Shown in pieces: positions 25,011 to 37,369 of a DNA stretch of 64,000 nucleotides. Source of the stretch: Amycolatopsis granulosa. GTDB taxonomy: Bacteria; Actinomycetota; Actinomycetes; Mycobacteriales; Pseudonocardiaceae. The position numbers and the translations under genes are program-made. Location of the stretch: NCBI RefSeq assembly GCF_011758745.1, contig NZ_JAANOV010000001.1, positions 1,550,001 through 1,614,000 on the forward strand, read 5' to 3'. How positions within the stretch are numbered: position 1 is the stretch's first letter; every line of letters starts with the position of its first letter. The notes beneath the pieces were generated by a model. That model did not search any database, was not told where the DNA came from, and saw only the letters and a program-made list of their open reading frames with translations.

Positions 25011-25433
25011 TCACGCGTACGCGGACAGGTCCGTGAACGGCGCGAACGGCAGGTTCCGCACCAGCCACCAGATGATCGCGAGCCCGGCGAGGGCCACGGT
25101 CAGCCGCGTCCCCCCGGCGCCCTCGGGCCACCACCGGCGGGCCCGGCCGGCCTCCCAGCGCACCGCCGCGACCAGGGTCACCACCGTGAGCGGCAGCAGC
25201 ACCACCAGCGCGAACGCGTTGTACGACAGTGCGGCGGGCAGGTCGCCGTGCAGGAGCGCACCCAGCATCCGGCTGCCGCCGCAGAACGGGCAGTCCAGGC
25301 CGGTCAGCGCGTGGAACCAGCACGGGATGCGGAGCGTGCCGGTAGCCAGCGCCGCGCCCGCGCCGAGCACACCGGCGGCCACGGCGGGCGTCACCCGCAC
25401 GCTCCGCCAGGACCGCTCAGCCCGCGTCGTCAC
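25011..25433 (-). CDS. DUF2752 membrane protein
   Basis: 140 residues with three hydrophobic segments. The diagnostic DUF2752 motif IPCWFHALTGLDCPFCGGSRM (about 37-57) has a Cys-x2-Cys pair. The C-terminal helix is RLTVALAGLAIIWWLVRNL. Function unknown; these small proteins are common beside RDD proteins in actinobacteria, as here. It ends 13 nt before recO. Confidence 0.85.
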   Translation of the reverse strand: MTTRAERSWRSVRVTPAVAAGVLGAGAALATGTLRIPCWFHALTGLDCPFCGGSRMLGALLHGDLPAALSYNAFALVVLLPLTVVTLVAAVRWEAGRARRWWPEGAGGTRLTVALAGLAIIWWLVRNLPFAPFTDLSAYA

Positions 25434-25437
25434 GGGT

Positions 25438-26181
25438 TCAGTACAGCGCCTTCGTGGAAATCGCGTAAGTCTTCGCGGCCTTGTCGTGCCAGCCCTGCCG
25501 TGCCTGCTCGTCGAAGAACGGCGAGAGGACGACCAGCAGCTCGACCAGGCCGCCGAGGCACGGGATCAGGCCGGGCAGGACCATCGTGGCCAGGCGGGTG
25601 AACGCGGGGCCGCCACCGATACCGGCTCCCGGCACTCCCGCCGACTGCTCGGTGACCAGCCGGACACCGGCGACGTCCTTGCCGACCGTCGCGCCCCGGG
25701 TGGCGAGCATCGTGCCTTCGTAGACCAGCATCGAGATCGACGCGAGCGGCATGATCAGGAAGAGCAGCCACCACGAGTCCGGATCGCCCGCGACCACCGC
25801 GACCTGCAGGATCACGAACAGGATGCCCAGCGGCACGCCGATGATGAGCCCGTCCACGATCCGGGCCAGGAACCGGCTGCCCATGGTGGCCAGCACCAGC
25901 GGCGGGGTGTGCGGGAACTGGATCTGCGAGCCCGGCACCACGATGTGCGCCTGCCCCGGCATCGGCGGGCGGAAGCCCGGACCGCCGTACCCCGGCTGCC
26001 CCGGGTAGCCCTGCGGCACGCCGTACCCCGGGCTCTGCGGATACCCGGGCTGGCCGTACGGCTGCTGCGCCGGGAACCCGCCGGACGGCTGCCCGTAAGG
26101 CTGGCCGTACTGCCCCGGCTGTCCGTACGGGACCTGCCCGTAGGGCTGCTGACCCGGCTGCTGGCCGTAGGGATTGGTCAC
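25438..26181 (-). CDS. RDD-family membrane protein with Pro/Gly/Gln/Tyr-rich N-tail
   Basis: 247 residues. The first about 75 residues are low complexity repeats of PYGQPGQ/YGQP type, likely cytoplasmic and disordered. An RDD domain follows: GSRFLARIVDGLIIGVPLGILF gives the R..D signature, then a second membrane pair and TRGATVGKDVAGVRLV. The C-terminal part ends in QARQGWHDKAAKTYAI. RDD proteins are proposed ion/Na+ transporters or lipid-associated proteins. GTG 26181 is preceded by GGGGGAG. Confidence 0.88.
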   Translation of the reverse strand: MTNPYGQQPGQQPYGQVPYGQPGQYGQPYGQPSGGFPAQQPYGQPGYPQSPGYGVPQGYPGQPGYGGPGFRPPMPGQAHIVVPGSQIQFPHTPPLVLATMGSRFLARIVDGLIIGVPLGILFVILQVAVVAGDPDSWWLLFLIMPLASISMLVYEGTMLATRGATVGKDVAGVRLVTEQSAGVPGAGIGGGPAFTRLATMVLPGLIPCLGGLVELLVVLSPFFDEQARQGWHDKAAKTYAISTKALY

Positions 26182-26252
26182 TGAACTCCCCCTCCGATGG
26201 ATCATCGTCGGGCGGCAGCGTAACCGGTGGTGCCGACAGGGGCGCGCGGAGC

Positions 26253-27146
26253 CTAGAAACCGAGACGGCGCAACTGCTTCGGGTCGCGCTGCCAGTCCTT
26301 GGCGACCTTCACGTGCAGGCTCAGGTACACCTTCGTGCCCAGCAGCTTCTGGATCTGCTGCCGCGCCTGCGCGCCGACCGCCTTCATCCGCTCGCCCTGG
26401 TGCCCCAGGATGATCCCCTTCTGACTGGGCCGCTCCACGTAGACCGTCGCGTAGATGTCGAGCAGGTCTCGCTTGTCCTCGCGGGGCAGCATCTCCTCGA
26501 CCGTCACCGCGATCGAGTGCGGCAGCTCGTCGCGCACGCCCTCCAGCGCCGCCTCCCGGATCAGCTCCGCCACCAGCGTCTGCTCGGGCTCGTCGGTCAG
26601 GTCACCGTCCGGGTAGAGCTGCGGTCCCTCCGGCAGCCGCGCGACCAGCAGGTCCTCCAGCTGCCTGACCTGGAACCCGTCCACGGCGGAGACCGGGATC
26701 AGCTCCTCGAAGTCCAGCACGTCCTGCAGCGCCACCAGCTGCTCGGCGATCTGCTCCGGCTTGGCCAGGTCGGTCTTGGTCACGATGCCGATCACCGGGG
26801 TGCGCTGCGCGACCTTGCGCAGCTCGCTCGCGATGTAGCGGTCACCGGGGCCGACCTTCTCGTTCGCCGGCACACAGAATCCGACGACGTCCACTTCGGA
26901 CCAGGTTTCGCGCACCACGTCGTTGAGCCGCTGCCCGAGCAGCGTGCGCGGCTTGTGCACGCCGGGGGTGTCCACGATGACCAGCTGCGCGTCCTCGCGG
27001 TGCACGATGCCGCGGATGGCGTGCCGGGTGGTCTGCGGCTTGCTCGAGGTGATCGCGACCTTGGTGCCGACCAGCGCGTTGGTCAGGGTCGACTTGCCGG
27101 CGTTGGGACGGCCGACGAAGCAGGCGAAACCGGACCGGTGGCTCAC
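26253..27146 (-). CDS. era: GTPase Era, ribosome assembly factor
   Basis: 297 residues. G1 GRPNAGKST, switch TTRHAIRGI, G3 VDTPGVHKP, G4 TKTD, G5 SAVDG. The C-terminal KH domain contains KGIILGHQGERMKAVGAQARQQIQKLLG. It binds the 3' end of 16S rRNA in 30S maturation. It overlaps the preceding cytidine-deaminase-like gene by 4 nt (GTGA), the order seen in mycobacteria. Confidence 0.97.
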   Translation of the reverse strand: MSHRSGFACFVGRPNAGKSTLTNALVGTKVAITSSKPQTTRHAIRGIVHREDAQLVIVDTPGVHKPRTLLGQRLNDVVRETWSEVDVVGFCVPANEKVGPGDRYIASELRKVAQRTPVIGIVTKTDLAKPEQIAEQLVALQDVLDFEELIPVSAVDGFQVRQLEDLLVARLPEGPQLYPDGDLTDEPEQTLVAELIREAALEGVRDELPHSIAVTVEEMLPREDKRDLLDIYATVYVERPSQKGIILGHQGERMKAVGAQARQQIQKLLGTKVYLSLHVKVAKDWQRDPKQLRRLGF

Positions 27147-27475
27147 AGGACTTCCTGGACCGCGCCGGACGGGTCGGCCCGCAGGATCGGCGCCGTCTCC
27201 GCCAGGTCCCGCACGGCCTGCACGGACGCCTCCGCGACGAACGGCTCGGCGGTGACGACCGCGGCCGCCTCCAGCCCCTCCGCACCGCTGGAGACCGCGG
27301 CGGCGATGGCCGCCTGCAACGCGGTGATCTGGAACGAGGGCAGGTCGACCGTGGTGGCCGCGTACGTGCGGCCGTCGGTGTCGCGCACCGCGGCGCCCTC
27401 GGCGGCCTGGGTGCGCGCCCGTGCGGTTCGGGCGAGGATGACGATCTTCTCGTCCTCCGGGTCCAGCTCAGGCAT
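27143..27475 (-). CDS. cytidine-deaminase-fold protein lacking the zinc site
   Basis: 110 residues. The fold order matches small cytidine deaminases: KIVILARTARARTQAAEGAAVRDTDGRTYAATTVDLPSFQITALQAAIAAAVSSGAEGLEAAAVV. The expected HAE and PCxxC zinc ligands are absent (no Cys at all), so it cannot be a normal deaminase. A homologue sits at the same place in mycobacteria (Rv2365c), between the CBS/CNNM protein and era. It is probably a non-catalytic RNA- or nucleotide-binding relative (inference). ATG 27475 overlaps the upstream gene by 8 nt. Confidence 0.8.
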   Translation of the reverse strand: MPELDPEDEKIVILARTARARTQAAEGAAVRDTDGRTYAATTVDLPSFQITALQAAIAAAVSSGAEGLEAAAVVTAEPFVAEASVQAVRDLAETAPILRADPSGAVQEVL

Positions 27476-28805
27476 GGTCCACACTCCTGTCGGCCTCGTC
27501 GTGGTCACCGTTTCCGGTACGCACCCTACGTCCGGCCAGCTCGTCGCTCTCCGCCTGCACCACCACCGTCGTGATGCGCATCCGGCCGCGACGGTCCTTG
27601 CCGCCCTCGGCGTGCAGCCGCAGGCCGTCCACCTCGGCTTCCGCGCCGGGCAGCGGTACGCGGCCGAGCCGCTGCGCGAGCAGGCCGCCGACCGTCTCCA
27701 CGTCGTGGCCGGTCAGGTCCAGGCCGAACAGCTCGCCCAGGTCACCGACGCCCAGTCGGGCGGACACCCGCACCGTGCGCTCGTCCACGTGCTCGACCGG
27801 CGGACGTTCCTCCAGATCGGACTCGTCGGTGATCTCGCCGACGATCTCCTCGAGGATGTCCTCGATGGTCAGCAGGCCCGCGGTGCCGCCGTACTCGTCG
27901 ACGGCGATCGCCAGGTGGTTGTGCGACACCTGCATCTCGCGCAGCAGGTCGTCCAGCCGCTTGGAGTCCGGCACGAAGCTCGCCGGGTACATCAGCTCCG
28001 ACACCGGCCGGGCCTCACCACCGTCGAGCTGCGCGCGCACCAGGTCCTTGATGTTCACCACGCCGACGACGTCGTCCACGGACTCGCCGATCGCCGGCAG
28101 CCGGGTGTAGCCCGTGCGCAGCGACAGGGCCAGCGCCTGGCGGACGCTCTTGGTCTGCTCGATCCAGATGATCTCGGTGCGCGGCACCATCACCTCCCGC
28201 GCGACCGTGTCGCCCAGCTCGAACACCGAGTGGATCATCTCCCGCTCGCCGGGCTCCACCACCCCGCGCTCCTCGGCCAGGTCGACCAGCTCGCGCAGTT
28301 CGATTTCGGTGGTGAACGGGCCTTCCCGGAAGCCCTGGCCGGGGGTGATCGCGTTACCGATGATGATCAGCAGCCGGGACAGCGGCCCCAGGACCGACCC
28401 GAGCACGCGGACGGGCCAGGCCACGACCGTGCCGACCCGGTACGGGTGCTGCCGGCCGATGGTGCGCGGCCCGACACCGATGAGGACGTAGCTGACCAGC
28501 AGCATCACCAGTGCCGCCACCAGCAGCGCGAGCCCCTCGGGGCGGATCCAGCGCAGGAACACGACGGTGACCAGCACCGTCGCGGTCAGCTCACACCCGA
28601 GTCGCAGCAGCACCAGCAGGTTGATGTGCCGCCGCCGCTCGTCGATCACCGCGGCCAGCTGGCGCGCGCCCGGCCGGCCCATCCGGACCAGCCCGTCGGC
28701 GCGGGCCTTGGACACGCTGCTGACCGCCGCGTCGGCGGCCGCGAGCACGCCGCCCAGCAGGACCAGCGCCACGGCGATCACCAGCAGAGCGGCCGAACTC
28801 GCCAT
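27468..28805 (-). CDS. CNNM/CorC-type hemolysin-family protein (DUF21-CBS-CorC)
   Basis: 445 residues. A DUF21 membrane domain (about 1-190, with four hydrophobic segments), two CBS domains (MVPRTEIIWIEQTKSVRQALAL ... GVVNIKDLV and YPASFVPDSKRLDDLLREM ... GLLTIEDILEEIVGEI) and a C-terminal CorC_HlyC domain (VRVSARLGVGDLGELFGL). Such proteins are implicated in Mg2+/Co2+ export. The C-terminal tail is acidic and probably disordered. It is in the ybeY-era operon as in mycobacteria (Rv2366c). Confidence 0.94.
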   Translation of the reverse strand: MASSAALLVIAVALVLLGGVLAAADAAVSSVSKARADGLVRMGRPGARQLAAVIDERRRHINLLVLLRLGCELTATVLVTVVFLRWIRPEGLALLVAALVMLLVSYVLIGVGPRTIGRQHPYRVGTVVAWPVRVLGSVLGPLSRLLIIIGNAITPGQGFREGPFTTEIELRELVDLAEERGVVEPGEREMIHSVFELGDTVAREVMVPRTEIIWIEQTKSVRQALALSLRTGYTRLPAIGESVDDVVGVVNIKDLVRAQLDGGEARPVSELMYPASFVPDSKRLDDLLREMQVSHNHLAIAVDEYGGTAGLLTIEDILEEIVGEITDESDLEERPPVEHVDERTVRVSARLGVGDLGELFGLDLTGHDVETVGGLLAQRLGRVPLPGAEAEVDGLRLHAEGGKDRRGRMRITTVVVQAESDELAGRRVRTGNGDHDEADRSVDHA

Positions 28806-28816
28806 CTCCGGCGGCC

Positions 28817-29365
28817 TCAGCTCTCGGCGTCGGCGGGGCCGTCCAGGCCCGCGGCACCCAGCAGCCGGTCGTCGGTGGTGCGCTGCGCGTCCTGCCGCTT
28901 CGCCTCGGCCACCGCGGCCTTGAAGTCGGCGAGGATCCGCTTCTGCAGCCCGAACATCTCGCGCTCCTCGGCGGGTTCGGCGTGGTCGTAGCCGAGCAGG
29001 TGCAGCACGCCGTGCACGGTCAGCAGGTGCAGTTCGTCGAGCAGCGAGTGGCCGGCCGTCCGGGCCTGGTCCCTGGCGAACGCCGGGCACAGCACGATGT
29101 CGCCCAGCAGCGCCGGTGACGGGTCGCCCGCGTCGGGGCGGCGGGCGGCGTCCAGCTCGTCCATCGGGAAGGCCATGACGTCCGTGGGACCGGGCAGGTC
29201 CATCCACCGTTCGTGCAGGTCCGACATGACGTCCAGGGTCACCAGCACCACCGACAGCTCGGCGAGCGGGCTGACCTCCATGCGGTCCAGCGCGAAGCGG
29301 GCGGCGGAGACGATCGACGTCTCGTCCACCGCGACACCGGACTCGTTCGCGATTTCGATGGTCAT
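28817..29365 (-). CDS. ybeY: endoribonuclease YbeY
   Basis: 182 residues. The zinc-binding [11 protein letters not shown] motif (UPF0054 signature) is intact. [16 protein letters not shown] and LLGDIVLCP are the typical preceding strands. It acts in 16S rRNA 3' processing and ribosome quality control. A tail of about 30 residues beyond the catalytic motif is longer than in E. coli but usual in actinobacteria. ATG 29365 begins 2 nt after the phoH stop. Confidence 0.96.
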   Translation of the reverse strand: MTIEIANESGVAVDETSIVSAARFALDRMEVSPLAELSVVLVTLDVMSDLHERWMDLPGPTDVMAFPMDELDAARRPDAGDPSPALLGDIVLCPAFARDQARTAGHSLLDELHLLTVHGVLHLLGYDHAEPAEEREMFGLQKRILADFKAAVAEAKRQDAQRTTDDRLLGAAGLDGPADAES

Positions 29366-29367
29366 GC

Positions 29368-30462
<1,095 letters not shown>

Positions 30463-30552
30463 GTGTCCTCGGGCCTGCCTTCTGCGTGTCCGCTGCTCGC
30501 TTCCTGCCTACCCCGTCGATGCTAGCGGGCCGGGCACGGGAGGCGCAGGCGG

Positions 30553-30912
30553 TTACTTGGCGAGTCGCCCGAAGAACCCGAGCTGTTCCCCGCCGAGGAC
30601 GTGCGCGTGCACGTGGAAGACGGTCTGCCCGGCGTCACTGTCCGTGTTGAAGACCACGCGGTAGCCGGACTCGGCGATGCCCTCCAGTTCCGCGACCTTG
30701 GCGGCCGTGGTCAGCATGTCGGCGAGCAGTTGCGGATCGCCCGCGGCCAGCTCGGCGACATTGCGGTAGCGCTTCTTCGGAACCACGAGTACGTGTACGC
30801 GCGCCTGCGGCTGGATATCGCGAAATGCGAAAGTCGTTTCAGTTTCGTACACCTTGTCGCTGGGAATCTCGCCCGCGATGATCCGCTCGAACAAGGTCTC
30901 GGCATCACTCAT
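30553..30912 (-). CDS. HIT-family nucleotide hydrolase
   Basis: 119 residues. Histidine triad HVHAHVLGG near 98-106, with the N-terminal IIAGEIPSDKVYE and the HVLVVPKKR strand of the Hint/HinT branch. It hydrolyses purine nucleoside phosphoramidates such as AMP-lysine. ATG 30912 has no convincing SD; TAGGGT lies 7 nt upstream, suggesting a leaderless message. It precedes phoH on the same strand. Confidence 0.95.
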   Translation of the reverse strand: MSDAETLFERIIAGEIPSDKVYETETTFAFRDIQPQARVHVLVVPKKRYRNVAELAAGDPQLLADMLTTAAKVAELEGIAESGYRVVFNTDSDAGQTVFHVHAHVLGGEQLGFFGRLAK

Positions 30913-30919
30913 GCGGCGA

Positions 30920-30925
30920 ACCCTA
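30920..30925 (-). promoter_or_regulatory. -10 hexamer of the HIT gene (leaderless)
   Basis: TAGGGT on the minus strand ends 7 nt before the ATG at 30912, the same geometry as dnaG and the XRE-cupin regulator. Confidence 0.45.
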
Positions 30926-31391
30926 TCGCGCGGCGGGATACCCGGCGCCACAACGGAAGCAATGAGTCACGGGAGACGCCGCGGGGCGGTGGAGCCTGGG
31001 GGTCGCTCCACCGCCTCCGCGGCTCCGCCGGACCGAGGGGGGAGGTGTCCGGCGGGGCTTCGGGGCACCCGGGGACGGCCCCAGGTGGTGTGGTGGTCAG
31101 GGTAATGGCTGGGTCGCCGCGCGCGCCACAGTCGACACCCAATTTTTTCCAGTTTCGAAGACGATGGGTATGCGAGGGCATGCGAATGGTCCGGACGGCT
31201 GCTTGCGATTCCGTTTCGGATGTGCTGTGGCAGGCCGGTTCCGTCCCGTTGCGGTGACGACAGCGCGTGACGGAACCACCGGCGGCCGGGGTCCCCCGCA
31301 CGAAAGAGCCAACACGCTGCCCAGGACGGCGAACACGGCGGCCGTGACGGCGAACACGATGCCCGGAGCGGCGAACACGACGACGGGGGTG
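30926..31391. other. 466-bp intergenic region, partly AT-richer, with a 21-bp tandem repeat
   Basis: This lies between rsmE and the HIT gene. It holds an unusual AT-rich patch near 31138-31165 (AATTTTTTCCAGTTTCG) and the tandem repeat described separately. A short minus-strand frame (31097-31378) begins with the repeat-encoded VFA heptads but degenerates; I do not call it a gene. Confidence 0.5.
31307..31379. repeat. 21-bp tandem repeat, about 3.5 copies
   Basis: GGCGAACACG recurs with exact 21-nt spacing at 31328, 31349 and 31370, with a diverged unit AGCCAACACG at 31307. Read on the minus strand it encodes a hydrophobic heptad VFAVxxx, just behind the rsmE stop codon. Confidence 0.75.
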
Positions 31392-32144
31392 TCAGGTCCA
31401 GCGGGACGTGAGCGCGCCCAGGGCGCCCAGCGCGACCGCCGCCGCGGTCGAGGTGCGCAGCACGGTGGTGCCCAGCCGGACTCCCGTGGCGCCCGCGTCG
31501 GTCAGGGCGGTCAGCTCGCCGTCGGTGATGCCGCCCTCCGGGCCCACCACCAGCAGCAGGTCGCCGGACGCGGGCAGCCGCAGATCGGTCAGCCGGGAAC
31601 CCGCACCGCCCTCCAGCACGAGCGCGCAGGCGGCCCGGGTGGCGAGGGCCGCGAGCTGCTTCGTGCTCACCGGTTCCCGCACCGGCGGCACCCACGCGCG
31701 GCGGGCCTGCTTGGCCGCCGCCCGCACGGTGCTCTGCCACCGGGCCAGCGCCTTCGCCCCGCGCGGGCCCTCCTCCCAGCGAACCACACTGCGCTCGGCC
31801 CGCCACGGCACGATCTCGTCGGCGCCGGCCTCGGTCGCCAGTTCGACCGCCAGCTCGCCGCGGTCGCCCTTGGCCAGCGCCTGCGCCACCACGACGCGCA
31901 GCGCGGGCGCCTCCTCGGCCCAGCGGCGCGCCACCGCCAGCTCCAGCACGGGATCCCGGCCCGGGCGGACCTGCGTGATCACGCACTCCGCGGCCGAGCC
32001 ACGCCCGTCCGAGACGACCAGCCGCTCCCCCGCGCGCATGCGCCGCACGGTCGCCGCGTGCCGGGCCTCCTCGCCGTCCAGCACCAGATCATCCGATGCG
32101 GGCAGCGCCTCGACGAGGAAGACCGGCGGGGTGGTGGCCGGCAT
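31392..32144 (-). CDS. rsmE: 16S rRNA m3U1498 methyltransferase RsmE
   Basis: 250 residues. An N-terminal PUA-like part has HAATVRRMRAGERLVVSDGRG. The SPOUT knot contains LLLVVGPEGGITDGEL and VRLGTTVLRTSTAAA, the SAM-binding trefoil motifs. It methylates U1498 of 16S rRNA. ATG overlaps the dnaJ stop by 1 nt (TAATG), so translation is coupled. Confidence 0.95.
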   Translation of the reverse strand: MPATTPPVFLVEALPASDDLVLDGEEARHAATVRRMRAGERLVVSDGRGSAAECVITQVRPGRDPVLELAVARRWAEEAPALRVVVAQALAKGDRGELAVELATEAGADEIVPWRAERSVVRWEEGPRGAKALARWQSTVRAAAKQARRAWVPPVREPVSTKQLAALATRAACALVLEGGAGSRLTDLRLPASGDLLLVVGPEGGITDGELTALTDAGATGVRLGTTVLRTSTAAAVALGALGALTSRWT

Positions 32145-33304
32145 TACTTGTGGCTCTTGGCACGCAGCTTCGAGAACAGCCCGCCCTGGTGCCGCCCGTT
32201 CGCCGTCACACCGGACTCCTCGCCGCGCAGCTGAGCCAGCTGCTGCAGCAGCTCCCGCTGGGCCTCGTCCAGCTTCGTGGGCACCGTGACGTCCACGTGG
32301 ACGTGCAGGTCACCCCGCCCGTCGACACGCCCGGACGACCGCAACCGCGGCATGCCCATCCCGGCCAGCACCAGTTCGGTGCCCGCCTGCGTGCCGGGGT
32401 CGACGGTCAGCTCGTACTCGCCGTCGACCAGTGTCTCCAGCGGCACGGTGGCGCCGAGCGCGGCCGCGGTCATCGGGATGCGCAGGTTGCAGTGCAGGTC
32501 GTGACCCTCGCGGACGAACACCTCGTGCGGTTCCTCGTCGACCTCGATGTAGAGGTCGCCGGCCGGGCCGCCGCCGGGACCGACCTCGCCCTGCGCGGAC
32601 AGCCGGATCCGCATCCCGTCCCCGACGCCGGCCGGGATCTTGGCCGTCACGGCGCGCCGGGCACGCACGCGGCCGTCACCACCGCACTGGCGGCACGGGT
32701 CGGTGATGACCTCGCCGAAGCCACGGCACACCGGGCACGGCCGGGACGTGACGACCTGGCCGAGGAACGACCGCTGCACCGACTGGATCTCGCCCTGTCC
32801 GTGACAGGTGTCGCAGGTCTTGACCGTGCCACCGGGCGCGGTGCCGTTGCCGTGGCACTGGTCGCACAGCACCGCGGTGTCGACCGTGATCTCCTTGTCG
32901 ACCCCGGTCGCGCACTCCTCGAGGCTCAGGCTGATGCGGATCAGCGCGTCCGAGCCCGGCTGGACACGGCTGCGCGGGCCACGCCCGCGGCCACCGCCGG
33001 TGGCCGCCCCGAAGAAGGCGTCCATGATGTCGCCGAGACCACCGAAGCCGCCGAACGGGTCGCCGGCACCGGCACCGCGGGCGCCGTTGTCCAGCGGGTC
33101 GCCGCCGAGGTCCACGATCTTGCGCTTCTGCGGATCCGACAGGACCTCGTAGGCCGTGGTGACCTCGCCGAACCTGTGCTGGGCGTCCTCGGACGGGTTG
33201 ACGTCGGGGTGCAGCTCGCGGGCGAGCTTGCGGTAGGCGCGCTTGATCTCCTGATCACTCGCGTTCTTGGGCACCCCGAGGATGCCGTAGTAGTCCCTGG
33301 CCAC
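32144..33304 (-). CDS. dnaJ: chaperone DnaJ (DnaJ2 type)
   Basis: 386 residues. J domain (1-68) with HPDVNP, a Gly-rich stretch ([25 protein letters not shown]), four CxxCxGxG zinc repeats ([32 protein letters not shown]) and the C-terminal substrate domain. Co-chaperone of DnaK. It follows hrcA directly, as DnaJ2 does in mycobacteria. The start is GTG 33304 with AGGAGG 12 nt upstream; a TTG further up is less likely. Confidence 0.96.
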   Translation of the reverse strand: MARDYYGILGVPKNASDQEIKRAYRKLARELHPDVNPSEDAQHRFGEVTTAYEVLSDPQKRKIVDLGGDPLDNGARGAGAGDPFGGFGGLGDIMDAFFGAATGGGRGRGPRSRVQPGSDALIRISLSLEECATGVDKEITVDTAVLCDQCHGNGTAPGGTVKTCDTCHGQGEIQSVQRSFLGQVVTSRPCPVCRGFGEVITDPCRQCGGDGRVRARRAVTAKIPAGVGDGMRIRLSAQGEVGPGGGPAGDLYIEVDEEPHEVFVREGHDLHCNLRIPMTAAALGATVPLETLVDGEYELTVDPGTQAGTELVLAGMGMPRLRSSGRVDGRGDLHVHVDVTVPTKLDEAQRELLQQLAQLRGEESGVTANGRHQGGLFSKLRAKSHK

Positions 33305-33340
33305 CTTCTGAACCGTCCTCCTAGACAAGCATCGTCCTGG

Positions 33341-34366
33341 CTAGCCGCCGGCCAGGATCTGCCCCACGTAGTTGGCCACCGCGCGCACCGCGGCGATCGT
33401 GCCGGGGTAGTCCATCCGGGTCGGGCCGACCACCCCCATGCCGCCCAGCAGCATGTCGTTGCGGCCGTAGCCGATCGACACCACCGAGGTGCTGCGCATC
33501 TGCTCGTCCTCATTCTCTTCACCGATGCGAACGGTGACCGCACCGGGGTTGCGCGCCGCGGCGAGCAGCTTGAGCACCACGACCTGCTCCTCCAGCGCCT
33601 CCAGCACCTGGCGCAGCGATCCGGGGAAGTCCGCGACGCTGCGGGTGAGGTTCGCGGTGCCGCCCAGGACCAGGCGTTCCTCCGGGTGCTCGACCAGGTG
33701 CTCGACCAGCGTCGTGCAGATCCGCACGAGCGCGTCGCGCAGCTCGGCCGGCGCCTGGTCGGGCAGCTCGGTGACCCGGGAGGCGGCGTCGGTGAGACGG
33801 CGGCCGGCCAGCGCGGAGTTGAGCATGTCGCGGATGCGGGCGACGTTCTCCGCTGTCATCACGTCGCCGAGGTCGACGGTGCGCTGGTCGACCCGGCCGG
33901 CGTCGGTGATGATCACCAGCATCAGGCGCGCCGGTGTGAGCGGAACCACTTCCAGGTGCCGCAGCGTGGAGTTCGACATCGTCGGGTACTGGATGACCGC
34001 GACCTGGCGGGTCAGCTGGGCGAGCAGCCGCACCGAGCGGCGCAGTACGTCGTCCAGGTCGAGCGCCCCGTCCAGGAAACTGGTGATGGCCCGCCGCTCC
34101 GCCGTGCTCAGTGGTTTGACCTCGGACAACTTGTCGACGAAGAGCCGGTACCCCTTGTCCGTCGGGATGCGGCCCGCGCTGGTGTGCGGCTGGGTGATGT
34201 ACCCCTCCTCCTCCAGCACGGCCATGTCGTTGCGCACCGTCGCGCTGGACACGCCGAGACTGTGCCGGTCCACGAGGGCCTTGGAGCCGACCGGTTCGTG
34301 GGTCGACACGTAGTCCGCGACGATGGCGCGCAGGACCTCGAAGCGACGCTCCTCCGAGCTGGGCAC
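33341..34366 (-). CDS. hrcA: heat-inducible transcription repressor HrcA
   Basis: 341 residues. The wHTH at 1-80 includes [72 protein letters not shown]. The GAF-like and inserted dimerisation domains follow. HrcA represses chaperone genes at CIRCE elements (TTAGCACTC-N9-GAGTGCTAA). No CIRCE element is visible upstream of hrcA-dnaJ here, so its targets are elsewhere. The GTG start has GGAGGTGAGGC upstream. Confidence 0.96.
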   Translation of the reverse strand: MPSSEERRFEVLRAIVADYVSTHEPVGSKALVDRHSLGVSSATVRNDMAVLEEEGYITQPHTSAGRIPTDKGYRLFVDKLSEVKPLSTAERRAITSFLDGALDLDDVLRRSVRLLAQLTRQVAVIQYPTMSNSTLRHLEVVPLTPARLMLVIITDAGRVDQRTVDLGDVMTAENVARIRDMLNSALAGRRLTDAASRVTELPDQAPAELRDALVRICTTLVEHLVEHPEERLVLGGTANLTRSVADFPGSLRQVLEALEEQVVVLKLLAAARNPGAVTVRIGEENEDEQMRSTSVVSIGYGRNDMLLGGMGVVGPTRMDYPGTIAAVRAVANYVGQILAGG

Positions 34367-34481
34367 GCCTCACCTCCGAACTCCTCCGGGTATCTCACCC
34401 CGAGTTTACGGAAAGCGAACGCGCGGCGCCCTGGCCTGTGACCGGGCCGCCGCTGGTGACGGCCCGGTCACGAGCGGGAGT

Positions 34482-35968
<1,487 letters not shown>

Positions 35969-35972
<4 letters not shown>

Positions 35973-37267
35973 GCCCGGGCCTCCTGTGCCGCGGCGACCG
36001 ATGCGCGCAGGATCTCCAGCGCCTCACCGGTCTCGTCGTCCGTGAGAGTCATCGGCGGCGCGAGCCGGATGACGTTGCCGTGCAGCCCGCCCTTGCCGAC
36101 CAGCAGCCCGCGGGCGCGCGTCTCCTCCAGCACCCGCCGCGCGGCGTCCGGGCTGGGCTCGCCGCCGGGCCCGACCAGTTCGACACCGATCATCAGGCCC
36201 TTGCCGCGCACGTCGCCGACGACGTCGTGGTGCTCGGCGATGTCGCGCAGCCCGGTCAGCAGCCGGGCGCCCTGCTTCGCCGCGTTGCCCTGCAGGTCGT
36301 GGCTGAGCAGGTAGTCCAGCGTCGCCTTGGCGCCCGCGGTGGACACCGGGTTGCCGCCGAAGGTCGAGATCGAGTTGGCCGTGATCGAGTCCATCAGCTC
36401 ACCGCGCGCCACCACACCCCCGATCGCCAGGCCGTTGCCCAGGCCCTTGGCGAACGTCATCGCGTCCGGCGTCACGCCGTGTGCCTGGATGCCCCAGAAG
36501 TGCTCGCCGGTGCGGCCCCAGCCGGTCTGCACCTCGTCCGAGATCAGCAGGATCCCGTACTCGCCGAGGACCTCCTGGAACGCGGCGAACAACCCGTCCG
36601 GCGGGACGTTGAACCCGCCGACGCCCTGGATCGGCTCGGCGATCAGCGCGGCGACGTCCCCGGAGGTGGTCGTCTCCAGGACGTCGCGGAGGTCGTCGGT
36701 GCACGCCTTGACGTAGTCCGCGTCCGACAGGCCCCGGAACGCGTCCCGGTAGCGGTAGCCGCCGTGGACGTAGCTGACCTTGACCGGGGACAGCGAGCTG
36801 GCCGACCAGCCGCGGTTGCCGGTGATGCCGACGGTGGCGAACGCCCGGCCGTGGTAGCTGTTGCGCAGCGCGAGCACCTGGTTGGACCGGCGGTACTGGG
36901 TCGCGAGCATCAGCGCGGTCTCGTTGGCCTCGGTGCCGGAGTTGGTGAAGAACACCTTGGCGCCGGGGATCCCGGACAGCTCGGCGATCTGCTCGGCCAG
37001 CTCGACCTGCTTGCGGATCAGGTACAGCGTCGAGGTGTGCAGCACCCCGGAGTCGACCTGGGCGCGGATCGCGTCGGAGATCTCGGCGATGTCGTAGCCG
37101 ATGGCGTTGGTGAGGATGCCGGCGAAGAAGTCCAGGTAGGTGGTGCCGGCGGAATCGGTGACCCGTCTCCCCTGCGCCCGCACGATCTCGATCGGTTCGT
37201 CGTAGTAGAGGGCCAGCCAGTTCGGCAGGACCGCCCGGTGCCGGGCCAGCAGCTCCGATTCGCTCAT
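35969..37267 (-). CDS. class III PLP aminotransferase, probably beta-alanine transaminase
   Basis: 432 residues. Fold type I class III features: FFTNSGTEANETALMLATQYRR, LISDEVQTGWGRTG and the PLP lysine in MTFAKGLGNGLAIGG. It resembles AGXT2/PydD2-like beta-alanine or beta-aminoisobutyrate transaminases. Context (dihydropyrimidinase, beta-ureidopropionase, mmsA) makes beta-alanine to malonate semialdehyde the likely reaction. ATG 37267; the longer open frame upstream runs antisense through pucR and is not real. Divergent from pucR. Confidence 0.92.
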
Positions 37268-37369
37268 GCCCGCCAGTCTCGGTGCCCGTCTCCCCCGCCC
37301 ACCACACACAACATGTACCCAATGGCCGGATCGGCCGTACAGTCTGCTTTCTGCGGGAGGTGGTGGCGC

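Noticed and set aside
31097-31378. Minus-strand 93-codon frame behind rsmE
   Set aside because: Starts in the tandem repeat and then becomes patternless; no ribosome-binding site or family resemblance.
34367-34440. CIRCE element in front of hrcA-dnaJ
   Set aside because: Searched for TTAGCACTC-N9-GAGTGCTAA and found no match; only a GGAGGTGAGG ribosome-binding site and a possible -10.
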